From NCBI GenBank assembly GCA_013397075.1, contig VWZS01009631.1:738885-802884 (forward strand): a DNA stretch of 64,000 nt, in the 5' to 3' direction. The position numbers and the translations under genes are program-made. How positions within the stretch are numbered: the first letter of the stretch is position 1; every line of letters begins with the position of its first letter. Under the pieces are notes generated by a model that saw only the letters and a list, made by a program, of their open reading frames with translations, was not told where the DNA came from and did no database searches. The stretch is from Rhabdornis inornatus. Lineage: Eukaryota; Chordata; Aves; Passeriformes; Rhabdornithidae. Shown in pieces: positions 54,201 to 60,516 of the stretch.

Positions 54201-57200
54201 AGACCAAAATCACTTAGCTTATAATTTTTACTACCCCGAAAAGCCACCCAAAGTGCAAACCATGTAACCTGCAAATAGTGCAATTTACAGGCACATCATT
54301 ATTGAAAAATGGAAACACCTTTTACAACCTGATCTCATTAAGAGGCAACAGACAGACAATGAGAATCAGGGGTAGGGAAAACAAAACCCAAACCTGAGTG
54401 ACGGATCTGTGCCCCTAAATGACAGGACTCTCTTTCATTCCACTAAGTACATATTCTGCATATTATTTGTCTAATCTGCAGTTATCTCTGAATCTGTACA
54501 CTGCAAACACTTGGGTTATTTTTGAAAAGTGACAGTAGCAGATTTAAAAAAAAAGCGTATGAGCCAATGTCAGAATGTTTGAAAAAACATATTCTCTACA
54601 GAAACCTTCCCAGAAAGTAGCTGGTACAGCTTTCCTAACCAGGATTCAGAGGGATCACCAGGAAGCTTCACCCTATTGTCATTACAATGACTAGAGGTGT
54701 TTTCTACCCATGCTGATACACAGAAAAGACTTTAACAAATCGTTTTTTACTGGACAGGAACCAGGTGGCACCTGTCCACTCTGCATGGGGCACATACAGC
54801 CCCACAGCACAAGGTGCACTGCACAGCTCCCTGGAGCAGTGATAGCAAAGCAAGATCTGCACGTGATGGAACTGCACAGATAAAGTTATACATTTTACAC
54901 TTATAGATTATGACAAAAAATAATGCTTTATCCCATGCTGGGTTAACTGAGAAGTGTGGAGCACTTAATGTATGAATATTTCAGGTCCTTGCTTGTTCCA
55001 GAATCTCTGTTATTCAGTTGTTGGATCTTTTGCTTTTATTATATCTCCTTTCATACTTCACTGCTTCAAAACACTGCTAATTTATTCTCTTGTATCATAG
55101 AAATCCTTATGTATTTTTCTGACTTACTTCAAAGCACTGTTTTCTATCAGTTGGTCTCACAGTGCTTATTTTCTCCATCTTTTCTTCTTGCACCTGCTCA
55201 TCAAAATGTTTTTTCTTTCCCCTCCTCCCTCACAGTTCCCAAGCACGCAGCCTTCTACTATTTGGCAGAAATGCATTAAAAGGTGTTGATAGAAAGATGG
55301 AGCTAAGCATTTCTGCTTGCTCGATTAAATCAGAATGATTCATAAATTAAGGGACTAGTTTGGATCTACTCTCTCAGGTAATACAGTCCCTCATACTGAA
55401 TTACACATCAAAAAAAGGAAGTACATTTGTCTTCCTTAGAGCTTCCCTCACTTCTGGTCACTCTTAGAAACTTGTAGTCATGGAGAAGAAGAGCTAAAAA
55501 GCTTATTGAGGTTTACTAGGTTCAGATTTAGTGTGGGAAGTATCTGTTGCTCCCTCTGTGCAAATAAAGCATAGAAAAACTATGCTTATATTCTCTCTAA
55601 AGGCAATGCTTCTCCCCAGGCAGCACAACAAGCTGTCTGAAACTCCTGTAAGGAAAAACCATAGTAAACGAAGGAGGTGGATATAGACTGCCATTAATCT
55701 CTGAATTATTTTGTCTGCCTGCTCTGTATGTGCTTAACTTCACCACCACTGTAGCATTTTAAGATTTGACTTCACTATGCAAGTCCCTTTCACTCTTGTC
55801 TGTAGAATGCCACATTTCTGCCTGGATGGAAAAGATGTCAAAGCTCAAAAAAATCTGGTTCACTGGCCAAACTTCCAGGAGTCAGATAGACAAAGGGGAA
55901 AACCCTCAAAATTTACTATTCAGATAATTATTCAGGGTGAAAAGACTGGCTATTTCCAGATTTGTGGTTCTATCTTTGGATTCTTTGAATTGTTATCAAC
56001 CAAGCACTTTGAAGAATATCTTCAGCAGTCTGAATCCAGAAAATATTTCCATGTTTCTGGCCTGTAACTTGTCTGTCAAGTGACACCAGTTACACACACC
56101 CTTTAATTGGTAGTTATAATACCTTTAAAAGTGAAAATGTGACTTATAAAACTAAGATCTGTACTCATTTCTTGAGGTACACCAGAGGACGAGTGAAGTG
56201 AACATCAAGTTACAAATGAGCCTCAAAACTTTTTTTTTTCATATTACTGCTATTTCACCCTCAGAGATCCTTTGAACATAGGCTGATTTACCTAACACAG
56301 AATTATGTTGAACATTGCATGTTATTGTATGCACAAATGTCAAAGACTATTAAGAACAGATTCAGCCAGTTAATTTCTTTTTTTTTTTCACTTTTGACAT
56401 TAAGAAGGACACAAGCCTAGGTCTCCAGAAGTTGAAAGAACAGAGCTAAGTTCTCAGCCAAAATGTGTCACATACTGGCACTTAAATAAAACCAGATGAC
56501 TCAACAGAAGACACTGTTTCATAGTTCAAGATATCTCACTTCTTGGCTAATGTAACTTTCAATTGTTTCCTTTTAATCTGACTTTATATGTATATATGCA
56601 TATTCTTTTTGAAAACTGTTTTAATAATTTATGAACTTTGATTTTTTCCAAGAAACTGGTTTCAGTATAGTATTTGGTCTTTGTACATTTGAAATCTATT
56701 CCAGACAGAACCACCACAGCCAATTTTTTCTTCACTGTTCAGTCTTCAAAACATAACTTGTATCTGCTAAGTTTGAAAAAGTCTTGACTTTGTTTTCTTC
56801 TCAGTATAATAAACCATTGTGCAAGATTTGAGAATTTCAAGCTCTAACCATCACCACTTACAATATACTGCTCGAATGCTTTCCACATACATAATACAAA
56901 CTTCTGATTAAAAGAAAGTCTTATAATTACTATTCTGTAACCTGAAATTACACTGGCACATTTCCCTAATGATTTAAAAACACACAAGGAAATTGTTTTC
57001 TACACATGTTTCCATTATATTTTAAACACTTTACATAGCCTTAGACATTTCATCACATGCACTTTTTATTTTTGTACAGTACGTAATATTCTCGTGTTTT
57101 GAGACAAAGCTTTACTAATTTATTAATGACTACCTTCTTCTCTTCTCTGTTTTCTAACTTAAAACTTTGAGAACTTTAAGAGTTTCATATCAGGTTTGTT

Positions 57201-57867
57201 TACTGAAAGGCATTTTTCCCAGCTTTTTCCTCAAGTTCACAGTTAGCAGATTTATGTTACAATGGCACATTTACAGTACCATGTTAGGAAAAAGGTAAAC
57301 ACAACCTAGACCATGGTTTGAATGTGGTAAAACATTGCAGCTTCAGTAACATCAACGTTATTAAAACACTAATTGTAAAGGACCACAACTTTTCTATGTT
57401 TTAGGGGGAAATACTCCAGAGCCTTCCTTGAGGGCAGCTGGTCCCCCCTCAGAGGTGGCTGCAGTCTGTGAGAACACTTTGGAACAGTCTCTCACAGTGC
57501 TCCTTCAGTGCTAGAAACTACTGAGCCTTCTCATGTATTGACTGCCACTGGCTGCTGCCCTTCAATGGCTTTGTTCAAAGGAACAAATCACCAGCAGAGC
57601 TCTGGTGGATTCTCCAAAACCCTGCTGCTAATCATGTCCAAGTGATAACAGCACAGAGTAGGCGTAATCTTGCTGATGTTTATTATTTAAAGACCTATGC
57701 AAAACTATAATTTGTCTTACCAAAAGGAGGAGATTCTCTCCCATCTTCTAGCCCCGAATCTCGCTCTCTGTCTCTCTTCCTGTGTTTGTGCCCGCGGTGC
57801 CGATGGCGTCGGTGACTTTTTCTTCCACCCAGTGGCACGTGAACCCCAATGAACAACGTTCGGTGGC
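8990..57867 (-). CDS. SLC4A10: SLC4A10 (NBCn2/NCBE), Na+-coupled bicarbonate transporter, interior part of the gene
   Basis: This is the only real gene seen. Twelve coding exons on the minus strand join in frame: 57721-57867, 48062-48200, 41004-41164, 30540-30728, 20021-20112, 15463-15620, 13542-13629, 12908-13054, 12240-12340, 10688-10862, 10369-10502 and 8990-9235. All have AG acceptors and GT donors, and codons split across introns resolve correctly. The family moves bicarbonate with sodium across the plasma membrane and controls intracellular pH in neurons and choroid plexus; that is known of the family, not seen here. SLC4A10 is preferred over its paralogues SLC4A7 and SLC4A8 because of the loop sequence SETYPINMHNNLELL (SLC4A7 has ETYAFNMHNNLDKL) and the joined segment SMDKN-AGQVVSPQ. 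The paralogue comparison is from memory. The gene is incomplete at both window ends. No frameshift or internal stop was found, so the copy looks functional. Confidence 0.96.
9236..10368. other. Intron between SLC4A10 TM2-TM3 and TM4-TM6 exons
   Basis: An 1,133-base intron with no gene of its own. It holds a (CAAA)-type tract near 10073-10109 and two CACGTG E-boxes at 9446-9480. An open frame on the minus strand at 9553-9831 has no family resemblance. Confidence 0.85.
10073..10109. repeat. (CAAA)n-type simple repeat
   Basis: aaaacaaacaaacaaac followed by cacacaaaaaccccacaaac. Simple low-complexity intronic sequence. Confidence 0.85.
10369..10502 (-). CDS. SLC4A10: SLC4A10 coding exon: TM2-TM3, substrate-site half-helix
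   Basis: This 134-base exon covers about residues 509-553. It reads SAIESLFGASMTGIAYSLFG, then GQPLTILGSTGPVLVFEKI and LFKFCK. The G-Q-P-L-T-I-L-G-S-T-G-P-V-L-V-F-E stretch is the TM3 signature of SLC4 transporters; in AE1 structures the equivalent half-helix lines the ion-binding site. The acceptor is catattcag|AGTGCA and the donor CAA|gtaagtga, with AA completed by A of the next exon to give Lys. Start and end phases agree with both neighbours. Confidence 0.96.
10688..10862 (-). CDS. SLC4A10: SLC4A10 coding exon: TM1 and start of TM2
   Basis: This 175-base exon covers about residues 450-508. It reads FFGGLILDIKRKAPFFWSD and FRDALSLQCLASFLFLYCA, then CMSPVITFGGLLGEATEGRI. The hydrophobic run SLQCLASFLFLYCACMSPVITF is the first membrane helix of the SLC4 transport domain, and GGLLGEATEG is the conserved turn into TM2. 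The acceptor is ttttctttag|A and the donor ATA|gtatgtgt, ending at a codon boundary. The following intron is only 185 bases. Confidence 0.96.
10863..12239. other. Intron between SLC4A10 linker exon and TM1 exon
   Basis: A 1,377-base AT-rich intron. I see no gene, repeat family or clear regulatory motif cluster in it. Confidence 0.8.
12240..12340 (-). CDS. SLC4A10: SLC4A10 coding exon: linker before TM1
   Basis: This 101-base exon covers about residues 417-450 and does not show as a long open frame on its own strand; it was found by looking for the expected linker between 10863 and 12907. It reads EKRKIPGVPNGTAAHGEAEH and PGGHSGPELQRTGK. This linker joins the folded cytoplasmic domain to the membrane domain and is characteristic of NBCn2. 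The acceptor is ccttctggtag|GAGAAG and the donor AA|gttagtga; AA plus the A that opens the next exon gives Lys. Mammals, from memory, have Arg here and PH where this copy has HP. Confidence 0.94.
12341..12907. other. Intron between the cytoplasmic-domain end exon and linker exon
   Basis: A 567-base AT-rich intron in which I see nothing else of note. Confidence 0.8.
12908..13054 (-). CDS. SLC4A10: SLC4A10 coding exon: end of cytoplasmic domain
   Basis: This 147-base exon is exactly 49 codons in phase 0, about residues 368-416. It reads VFHDVAYKAKDRNDLVSGID, then EFLDQVTVLPPGEWDP and TIRIEPPKNVPSQ. The FLD..TVLPPGEWDP..RIEPP motif ends the globular cytoplasmic domain of Na+-coupled SLC4 proteins. 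The acceptor is caatttttcacag|GTATTC and the donor CAG|gtttgtac. The open frame continues about 45 codons upstream into the intron, but nothing there resembles the family and the acceptor fixes the start. Confidence 0.96.
13055..13541. other. Intron of SLC4A10 after the FLFILLGPLG exon
   Basis: A 487-base intron with no other feature. It follows the weak donor gtattttt at its high-coordinate end. Confidence 0.8.
13542..13629 (-). CDS. SLC4A10: SLC4A10 coding exon: FLFILLGPLGKGQQYHEIGR block
   Basis: This 88-base exon covers about residues 338-367. One base completes Arg, then the frame reads FLFILLGPLGKGQQYHEIGR and SIATLMTDE. The block belongs to the end of the conserved band-3 cytoplasmic fold and is nearly invariant across NBC paralogues, so alone it would not separate SLC4A10 from SLC4A7 or SLC4A8; its place between the other exons does. 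The acceptor is ctttaatttgcag. The donor, GAG|gtattttt, lacks the usual +4/+5 bases and looks weak. Confidence 0.95.
13630..15462. other. Intron of SLC4A10 with pyrimidine tract
   Basis: A 1,833-base intron. It contains the T/C-rich tract at 14209-14258, a T run near 14700-14711 and a short imperfect repeat of gagtgtc at 14564-14592. A plus-strand open frame at 14346-14792 is judged spurious. Confidence 0.8.
14209..14258. repeat. Pyrimidine tract (T-rich, TTTC at the end)
   Basis: Fifty bases of T and C broken by a single G at 14236, ending in ctttctttctttct. Seen from the gene's strand it is a purine tract, so it does not act as a polypyrimidine tract for SLC4A10 splicing. Confidence 0.88.
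15463..15620 (-). CDS. SLC4A10: SLC4A10 coding exon: cytoplasmic domain, PPGAEASNILVGELEF block
   Basis: This 158-base exon covers about residues 286-338. It starts in phase 0 with VDLHFMKKIPPGAEASNIL, continues VGELEFLDRAVVAFVRLSP and ends AVLLTGLAEVPIPTR, the last Arg being split AG|A. This is one of the most conserved parts of the SLC4 cytoplasmic fold. The acceptor is atatttttcccag|GTTGAC. The donor, CAG|gtacagct, departs from the gtaagt consensus at positions +4 to +6 and is one of the weaker sites in the gene. Because the exon starts at phase 0, an in-frame optional cassette could be inserted just before it. Confidence 0.96.
15621..20020. other. Intron of SLC4A10 at the mammalian cassette position
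   Basis: A 4,400-base intron. In mammals an optional 30-residue cassette exon is placed between the flanking exons; I did not find an equivalent. The intron holds the AT-rich tandem repeat at 17542-17654 and a minus-strand open frame at 18985-19224 of unknown meaning. Confidence 0.75.
17542..17654. repeat. AT-rich TTTA-type repeat with 19-bp perfect tandem
   Basis: Almost pure A/T. The unit aatcaaatttatttatatt occurs perfectly twice in a row at 17564-17582 and 17583-17601, followed by irregular TTTA/TATA sequence. Confidence 0.88.
20021..20112 (-). CDS. SLC4A10: SLC4A10 coding exon: variable linker of cytoplasmic domain
   Basis: This 92-base exon covers about residues 255-285. After CA, completing an Ala codon, it reads GQVVSPQATPACIENKNDV and SRENSTVDFSK. 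The low-complexity polar character is typical of the variable linker between conserved blocks in NBCn1/NBCn2, a site of alternative splicing in mammals. The acceptor is read as ttttag|CAGG rather than the CAG three bases later, because only the first keeps frame with the G left by the exon at 30540-30728. The donor AAG|gtaagtgt is close to consensus. Skipping this exon would break the frame (92 is not a multiple of three), so it is expected to be constitutive. Confidence 0.95.
22387..22430. other. Poly-A run with assembly gap (18 N)
   Basis: Ten A at 22387-22396, then N at 22397-22414, then sixteen A at 22415-22430. The unknown bases are most likely more A that sequencing could not resolve; the true length is unknown. 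Confidence 0.95.
23200..23296. repeat. A-rich / (CAAA)n, (CAA)n simple repeat
   Basis: About 97 bases made almost only of A and C, with runs such as acaacaacaacaaa and caaacaaacaaacaaa. It could be the remnant tail of a retrotransposed copy, but no body is recognisable next to it. Confidence 0.87.
26141..26210. repeat. TA-rich microsatellite
   Basis: Alternating purine-pyrimidine sequence with tatacatatgtacatatac and cgtatatatatatata. Likely variable between individuals. Confidence 0.87.
26343..26360. repeat. Perfect 18-bp palindrome
   Basis: The sequence ccccttttataaaagggg is identical to its own reverse complement, with no spacer. It could form a cruciform or bind a symmetric factor, or could be chance. 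Confidence 0.9.
30540..30728 (-). CDS. SLC4A10: SLC4A10 coding exon: cytoplasmic domain, His-cluster helix
   Basis: This 189-base exon covers about residues 192-255. It reads MILDQQVGSGQLSEDVRHRV, then HEALLKQHHHQNQKKLSNR and IPIVRSFADIGKKQSEPHSMDKN. The DQQ...LKQHHHQNQKK and SFADIGKK motifs are typical of the NBC branch of SLC4. It begins with AT, completing Asp, and ends with a single G before gtaatgct, which joins to CA of the next exon to give Ala. Translation would run on into the intron as GNALFC, so the phase-matched donor is what fixes the end. The acceptor is tatattttcag. Confidence 0.96.
30729..41003. other. Intron of SLC4A10, 10.3 kb, with CR1 copy
   Basis: A 10,275-base intron. 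Its main content is the CR1 remnant at 31450-32266. A plus-strand open frame of 118 codons follows at 32821-33177, of unknown meaning. From about 33300 to 41000 I see no gene, transposon or clear repeat. Confidence 0.8.
31450..32266 (+). mobile_element. CR1 LINE remnant, 5'-truncated with internal deletion
   Basis: About 815 bases match the avian CR1 retrotransposon as I know it. From about 31490 to 31861 the sequence corresponds to the endonuclease part of CR1 ORF2: acacagaatggacaaaaaac, then gaggagctgtgtctgaagaa and ggcaacaaagggaacttc. From about 31866 it corresponds to the far 3' region: gagaactgggattgttaagc, ctttactgtgagggtggtga, ggcactggaacaggttgccc and the terminal ttccaacccacaccactctg with attctatgg at 32259-32267. 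The reverse-transcriptase part that should lie between is missing. The endonuclease frame has stops and shifts, so the copy is dead. The exact 5' limit is uncertain by tens of bases. Confidence 0.9.
41004..41164 (-). CDS. SLC4A10: SLC4A10 coding exon: core of band-3 cytoplasmic domain
   Basis: This 161-base exon covers about residues 139-192. It reads WLKFEEDVEDGGERWSKP, then YVATLSLHSLFELRSC and ILNGTVLLDMRANSIEEIA. The block GGERWSKPYVATLSLHSLFEL is a hallmark of the SLC4 cytoplasmic domain and also occurs, slightly changed, in NBCe1. One base completes the preceding Arg codon and one base (G) starts the Asp codon finished by the next exon. The acceptor is gtttgtatag and the donor is G|gtatgtat. 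MRANSIEEIA appears to differ at a few positions from the mammalian protein (compared from memory). Confidence 0.96.
41165..48061. other. Intron of SLC4A10, 6.9 kb
   Basis: A 6,897-base intron. It holds a pyrimidine-rich region at about 41940-42400 and a TTA-rich simple tract at 42890-42960. The rest is unremarkable AT-rich sequence. Confidence 0.8.
42890..42960. repeat. TTA-rich degenerate simple repeat
   Basis: Irregular copies of ttattatttctgttatta; ttatttctgttattat appears twice about 40 bases apart. Confidence 0.75.
48062..48200 (-). CDS. SLC4A10: SLC4A10 coding exon: acidic linker and start of folded cytoplasmic domain
   Basis: This 139-base exon covers about residues 92-138. It completes an Asp codon begun in the previous exon (G|AT) and reads TPSQRVQFILGTEDDDEEH, then IPHDLFTELDEICW and REGEDAEWRETAR. 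The string of Asp/Glu codons followed by the ELDEICW motif marks the beginning of the band-3 cytoplasmic fold shared by all SLC4 proteins. The donor is AAG|gtgagtga, a strong site, leaving the last Arg codon split as AG|G. The acceptor is preceded by a pyrimidine tract ending in ctccag. Confidence 0.96.
48201..57720. other. Intron of SLC4A10, 9.5 kb, with CR1 fragment
   Basis: A 9,520-base intron. It contains the minus-strand CR1 3' end at 50256-50370 and, on the plus strand, a pair of strong splice-like signals at 52646-52679. No other gene or repeat family was recognised. Confidence 0.8.
50256..50370 (-). mobile_element. CR1 LINE 3'-end fragment
   Basis: On the plus strand the sequence reads cttaggttgaaaagacatct, then actgccaaatccaccaccaa and cctaagcaccacatctata. 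This is the reverse complement of the 3' end of avian CR1 elements (compare the common form ttaggttggaaaagacc...cactgccaagtccaccac). The element's 3' end is at the low coordinate and it is 5'-truncated near 50370, leaving about 115 bases. It is too short and diverged to assign to a subfamily. Confidence 0.85.
57721..57867 (-). CDS. SLC4A10: SLC4A10 coding exon: start of cytoplasmic domain, His/Arg-rich segment
   Basis: First coding exon visible in the window, 147 bases, about residues 44-92 of the protein. It begins with two bases completing a Gly codon and reads GHRTLFIGVHVPLGG, which is the conserved SLC4 N-terminal block. A strongly basic stretch follows (KSHRRHRHRGHKHRKR) and then the acidic/Ser segment DSGLEDGRESPP. 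The acceptor is ttacccatag and the donor is G|gtaagaca, leaving phase 1. The exon is clearly GC- and CpG-richer than the intron around it. In the NBC family this N-terminal region is regulatory and binds partners such as IRBIT; I infer, but cannot see, that this applies here. The exon carrying the preceding residues and the start codon is not in the window. Confidence 0.96.
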
Positions 57868-59140
57868 CTATGGGTAAAAAAAGATACTTCTGAGAAAGCA
57901 GTATGGCAACAAGACAACGATATAAATATCCTTAATAGCATTGCTGGTATCATTCTAATGATAAGTTTGAAGTTATATAATATTGATTATTCTAATGTTA
58001 ATAGTCATAACAGTATTAATTTGAATAATGATGATTAAGCATCTCAGACACACAACCCGTTGATACAGGAAGAAATCCCAGTAGTGAAGTCCTTATGATG
58101 CAGTGCCAGATTTATTTTTTTCCCTTCAAATTTGCATCGTTGTATGTGAACTTTCATTAAAGCCAGACAGGTGTTCTGTTAAATGTCTTCCAAAACAGTA
58201 ACATAAAGAGACACATGGATGTCTTTGGATTGAACATTTGGTAAAGTTGCTGTTTGCTTTGTGTGTACAAGAACTTTACCAAACTCATTCCTATTTATGA
58301 GCCAAACCTTGACAGAATTCTTGTGGGAAATTCACTGAATAAAAAACGAAGAAGAAAAAAAAAAGAAAGAAATTGAAAAAACAATAAAACACCATGTAAG
58401 CAAGAGCACAAAATCCCTATACAACTTTACATGCTCACACCATAAATATATTGCTGGTATCTTAGGGTGCTTTCATTTCTTCTGTTTTATTTTTTTAAAA
58501 CACATAAAAGGTACATATTGCATGCCTGCTGCCTTCGAGCCTGATGAATCTTAGGTTGCTGATCAAGCCCAAAATATTTAGGTCTCTTAGGCCATGTGGG
58601 CTAACAGGATCAGAGCATTTAGAAGGGAGAGAGCACAGCAGAAATGTGCAGAAAGAGCCACTAACCAGAACAAATGGTAAAGGAATCATGACTCACTGCA
58701 GGCAGGTCTCCTACATTTACTCAGCAGAAAGACATAGCCCAGATTACTCATCTCAAATAACATTATTTTCTCCTTGAAATGAACATAACACAACTCATGG
58801 ATAATTGCTGCTTTGCTGTAATCATTCAGCAGTGTCAATCATCTGGAAAAGGTCAAGAACACTAAGCTAAGGTAGCACGTGATCTCTAATCCCATGGAGA
58901 CTCCAGAGGAGGCAGCAAGGCAGCATGTGTCACAAAAAATCAAAGATATTCAACACTGACAAGAATTCTCTGCAGAGGCAGAGCTAAAAAAGCTGGAGAA
59001 AAGACTCTGGACACCACACTAGTTACTTCCTTAACTTTGATCCATGTACAGGAGACAAGAAAGCAGAGGCATCCATTTTTGAGAGACTATTCTTGTAGAG
59101 TCAGGAGATTTTCCTAAAACGACACACACTAGTTGAAAAA

Positions 59141-59176
59141 TATTTATTTATTTATTTATTCATTTCTTTCTTTCTT
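59141..59176. repeat. (TTTA)n followed by (TTTC)n
   Basis: tatttatttatttatttatt changes directly into catttctttctttctt. Confidence 0.87.
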
Positions 59177-60483
59177 AAATACCTCTTTCTTCTTGCTTAT
59201 CACTAATAACCTGAGAAATGGTTTAAAGAGAACTGCTGCCTTTTATGTATTTCAGGTCAGTAGTGCATGACACATGGAAAAACTCATTAGAAATGTACTG
59301 AAGGACATGAGTAATGTACTTTACATTTCCTTATCCCCCTCCTTGAATAGAAGAAAAAGATAAACAACCTTTTGAAAGGAAGGGTTCACTCTTCCTAAAA
59401 CTTTACTAATTTCCAGTGGTGCAAATAGGTTGCTTTTTTAATTTAGTAACTAAGTACATTCCTGCTGCTTCGTGATAGAACTGGGCATGCTTATCCTAGT
59501 TTTCTCCCATGTCTATAATGAGATTGTACCTGCATCAGGAAATGCTGATTGAGACTCACATTTCTATTAATTTCCAGGGATGAAACCAGTGCTTGAGTCC
59601 AGACTGTTCTTTATTCATTACACTGGATACAGTGCCAGAATATTCATGGGTGTGTGTCTGAATGCTACAGCAATTTTCCTTATATAGACACAATCAGTTC
59701 ACACTGAAAAAAACACCCAGGAACCTGGAAACTGCAACAGACATCAAGAAAAAGGCAAAGTGGATTTTATTCTTTTTGTGTGAACCTACTGAGACCAGCA
59801 GAGCACTACCTAGTCATAATTTTAATAAACACAAGGAGGAGGGTAGCTGCTTGTAACAAGGTTCAGACAAGTAAGAGGAAAAGAAACTGACAGGGGAAAA
59901 GCAATCGTTTTCTACCAAAAAAATCATAGAGTGAAATGAAAAAATCTGAGAGTTAAGTAGTTCTGGTTTATTAAAAGATCACAACTGTGGAGCAAAAAAG
60001 AGACCATCTGGGAACAAAAGAGTAATGAATTCTAAATTGCTGACAAAATGACAATGAATGATAGAAGCAGCAAAAAAAAGAAAGAGGAAATACAAAAGAA
60101 ATCCAATTACTGTATTACCTTACTTCAAGTAACCTTTTCATGGTAGGCATAATGATCTAGAGCCCAGAATGTAATGTATGTTCTTCTGTACAAATTGTCC
60201 ATAGCATTATTAAACAAGAGTTTCCCGAGAGCTCTCTAAATTTGCCAAGACTAGAAGGTCAAACATGGACAAAGCAGGGTAGATCTCAGGAAAGCTGACT
60301 AAAATTTCTTGAAAGAAAGGGCATCTCTAATAGAGTGAAGTCAGGATCAACCAGGATATCCACTATCCAGGACATCCTAAGAGATAATAACTGATTTTAT
60401 ATGGGCACTTCTTTCATTTATCTTTAAGAACTTTTTTGTGTCTTTTATTATTTACTTCATCAGGATGCCAACTAAAAATGACT

Positions 60484-60516
60484 GAATATTGCTCGAATAT
60501 TGCTCAAATATTGCTC
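60484..60516. repeat. 11-bp tandem repeat, three units
   Basis: gaatattgctc is present twice in a row, followed by aaatattgctc (one base different) and then a degenerate fourth unit, aagcattg. Confidence 0.9.

Noticed and set aside
55777..56067. Plus-strand open frame of 96 codons
   Set aside because: No family resemblance; antisense intronic sequence.
57717..57953. Minus-strand open frame in another reading frame across the His/Arg-rich exon
   Set aside because: It is out of frame with the gene; the in-frame reading gives the conserved GHRTLFIGVHVPLGG sequence with matching splice phases.
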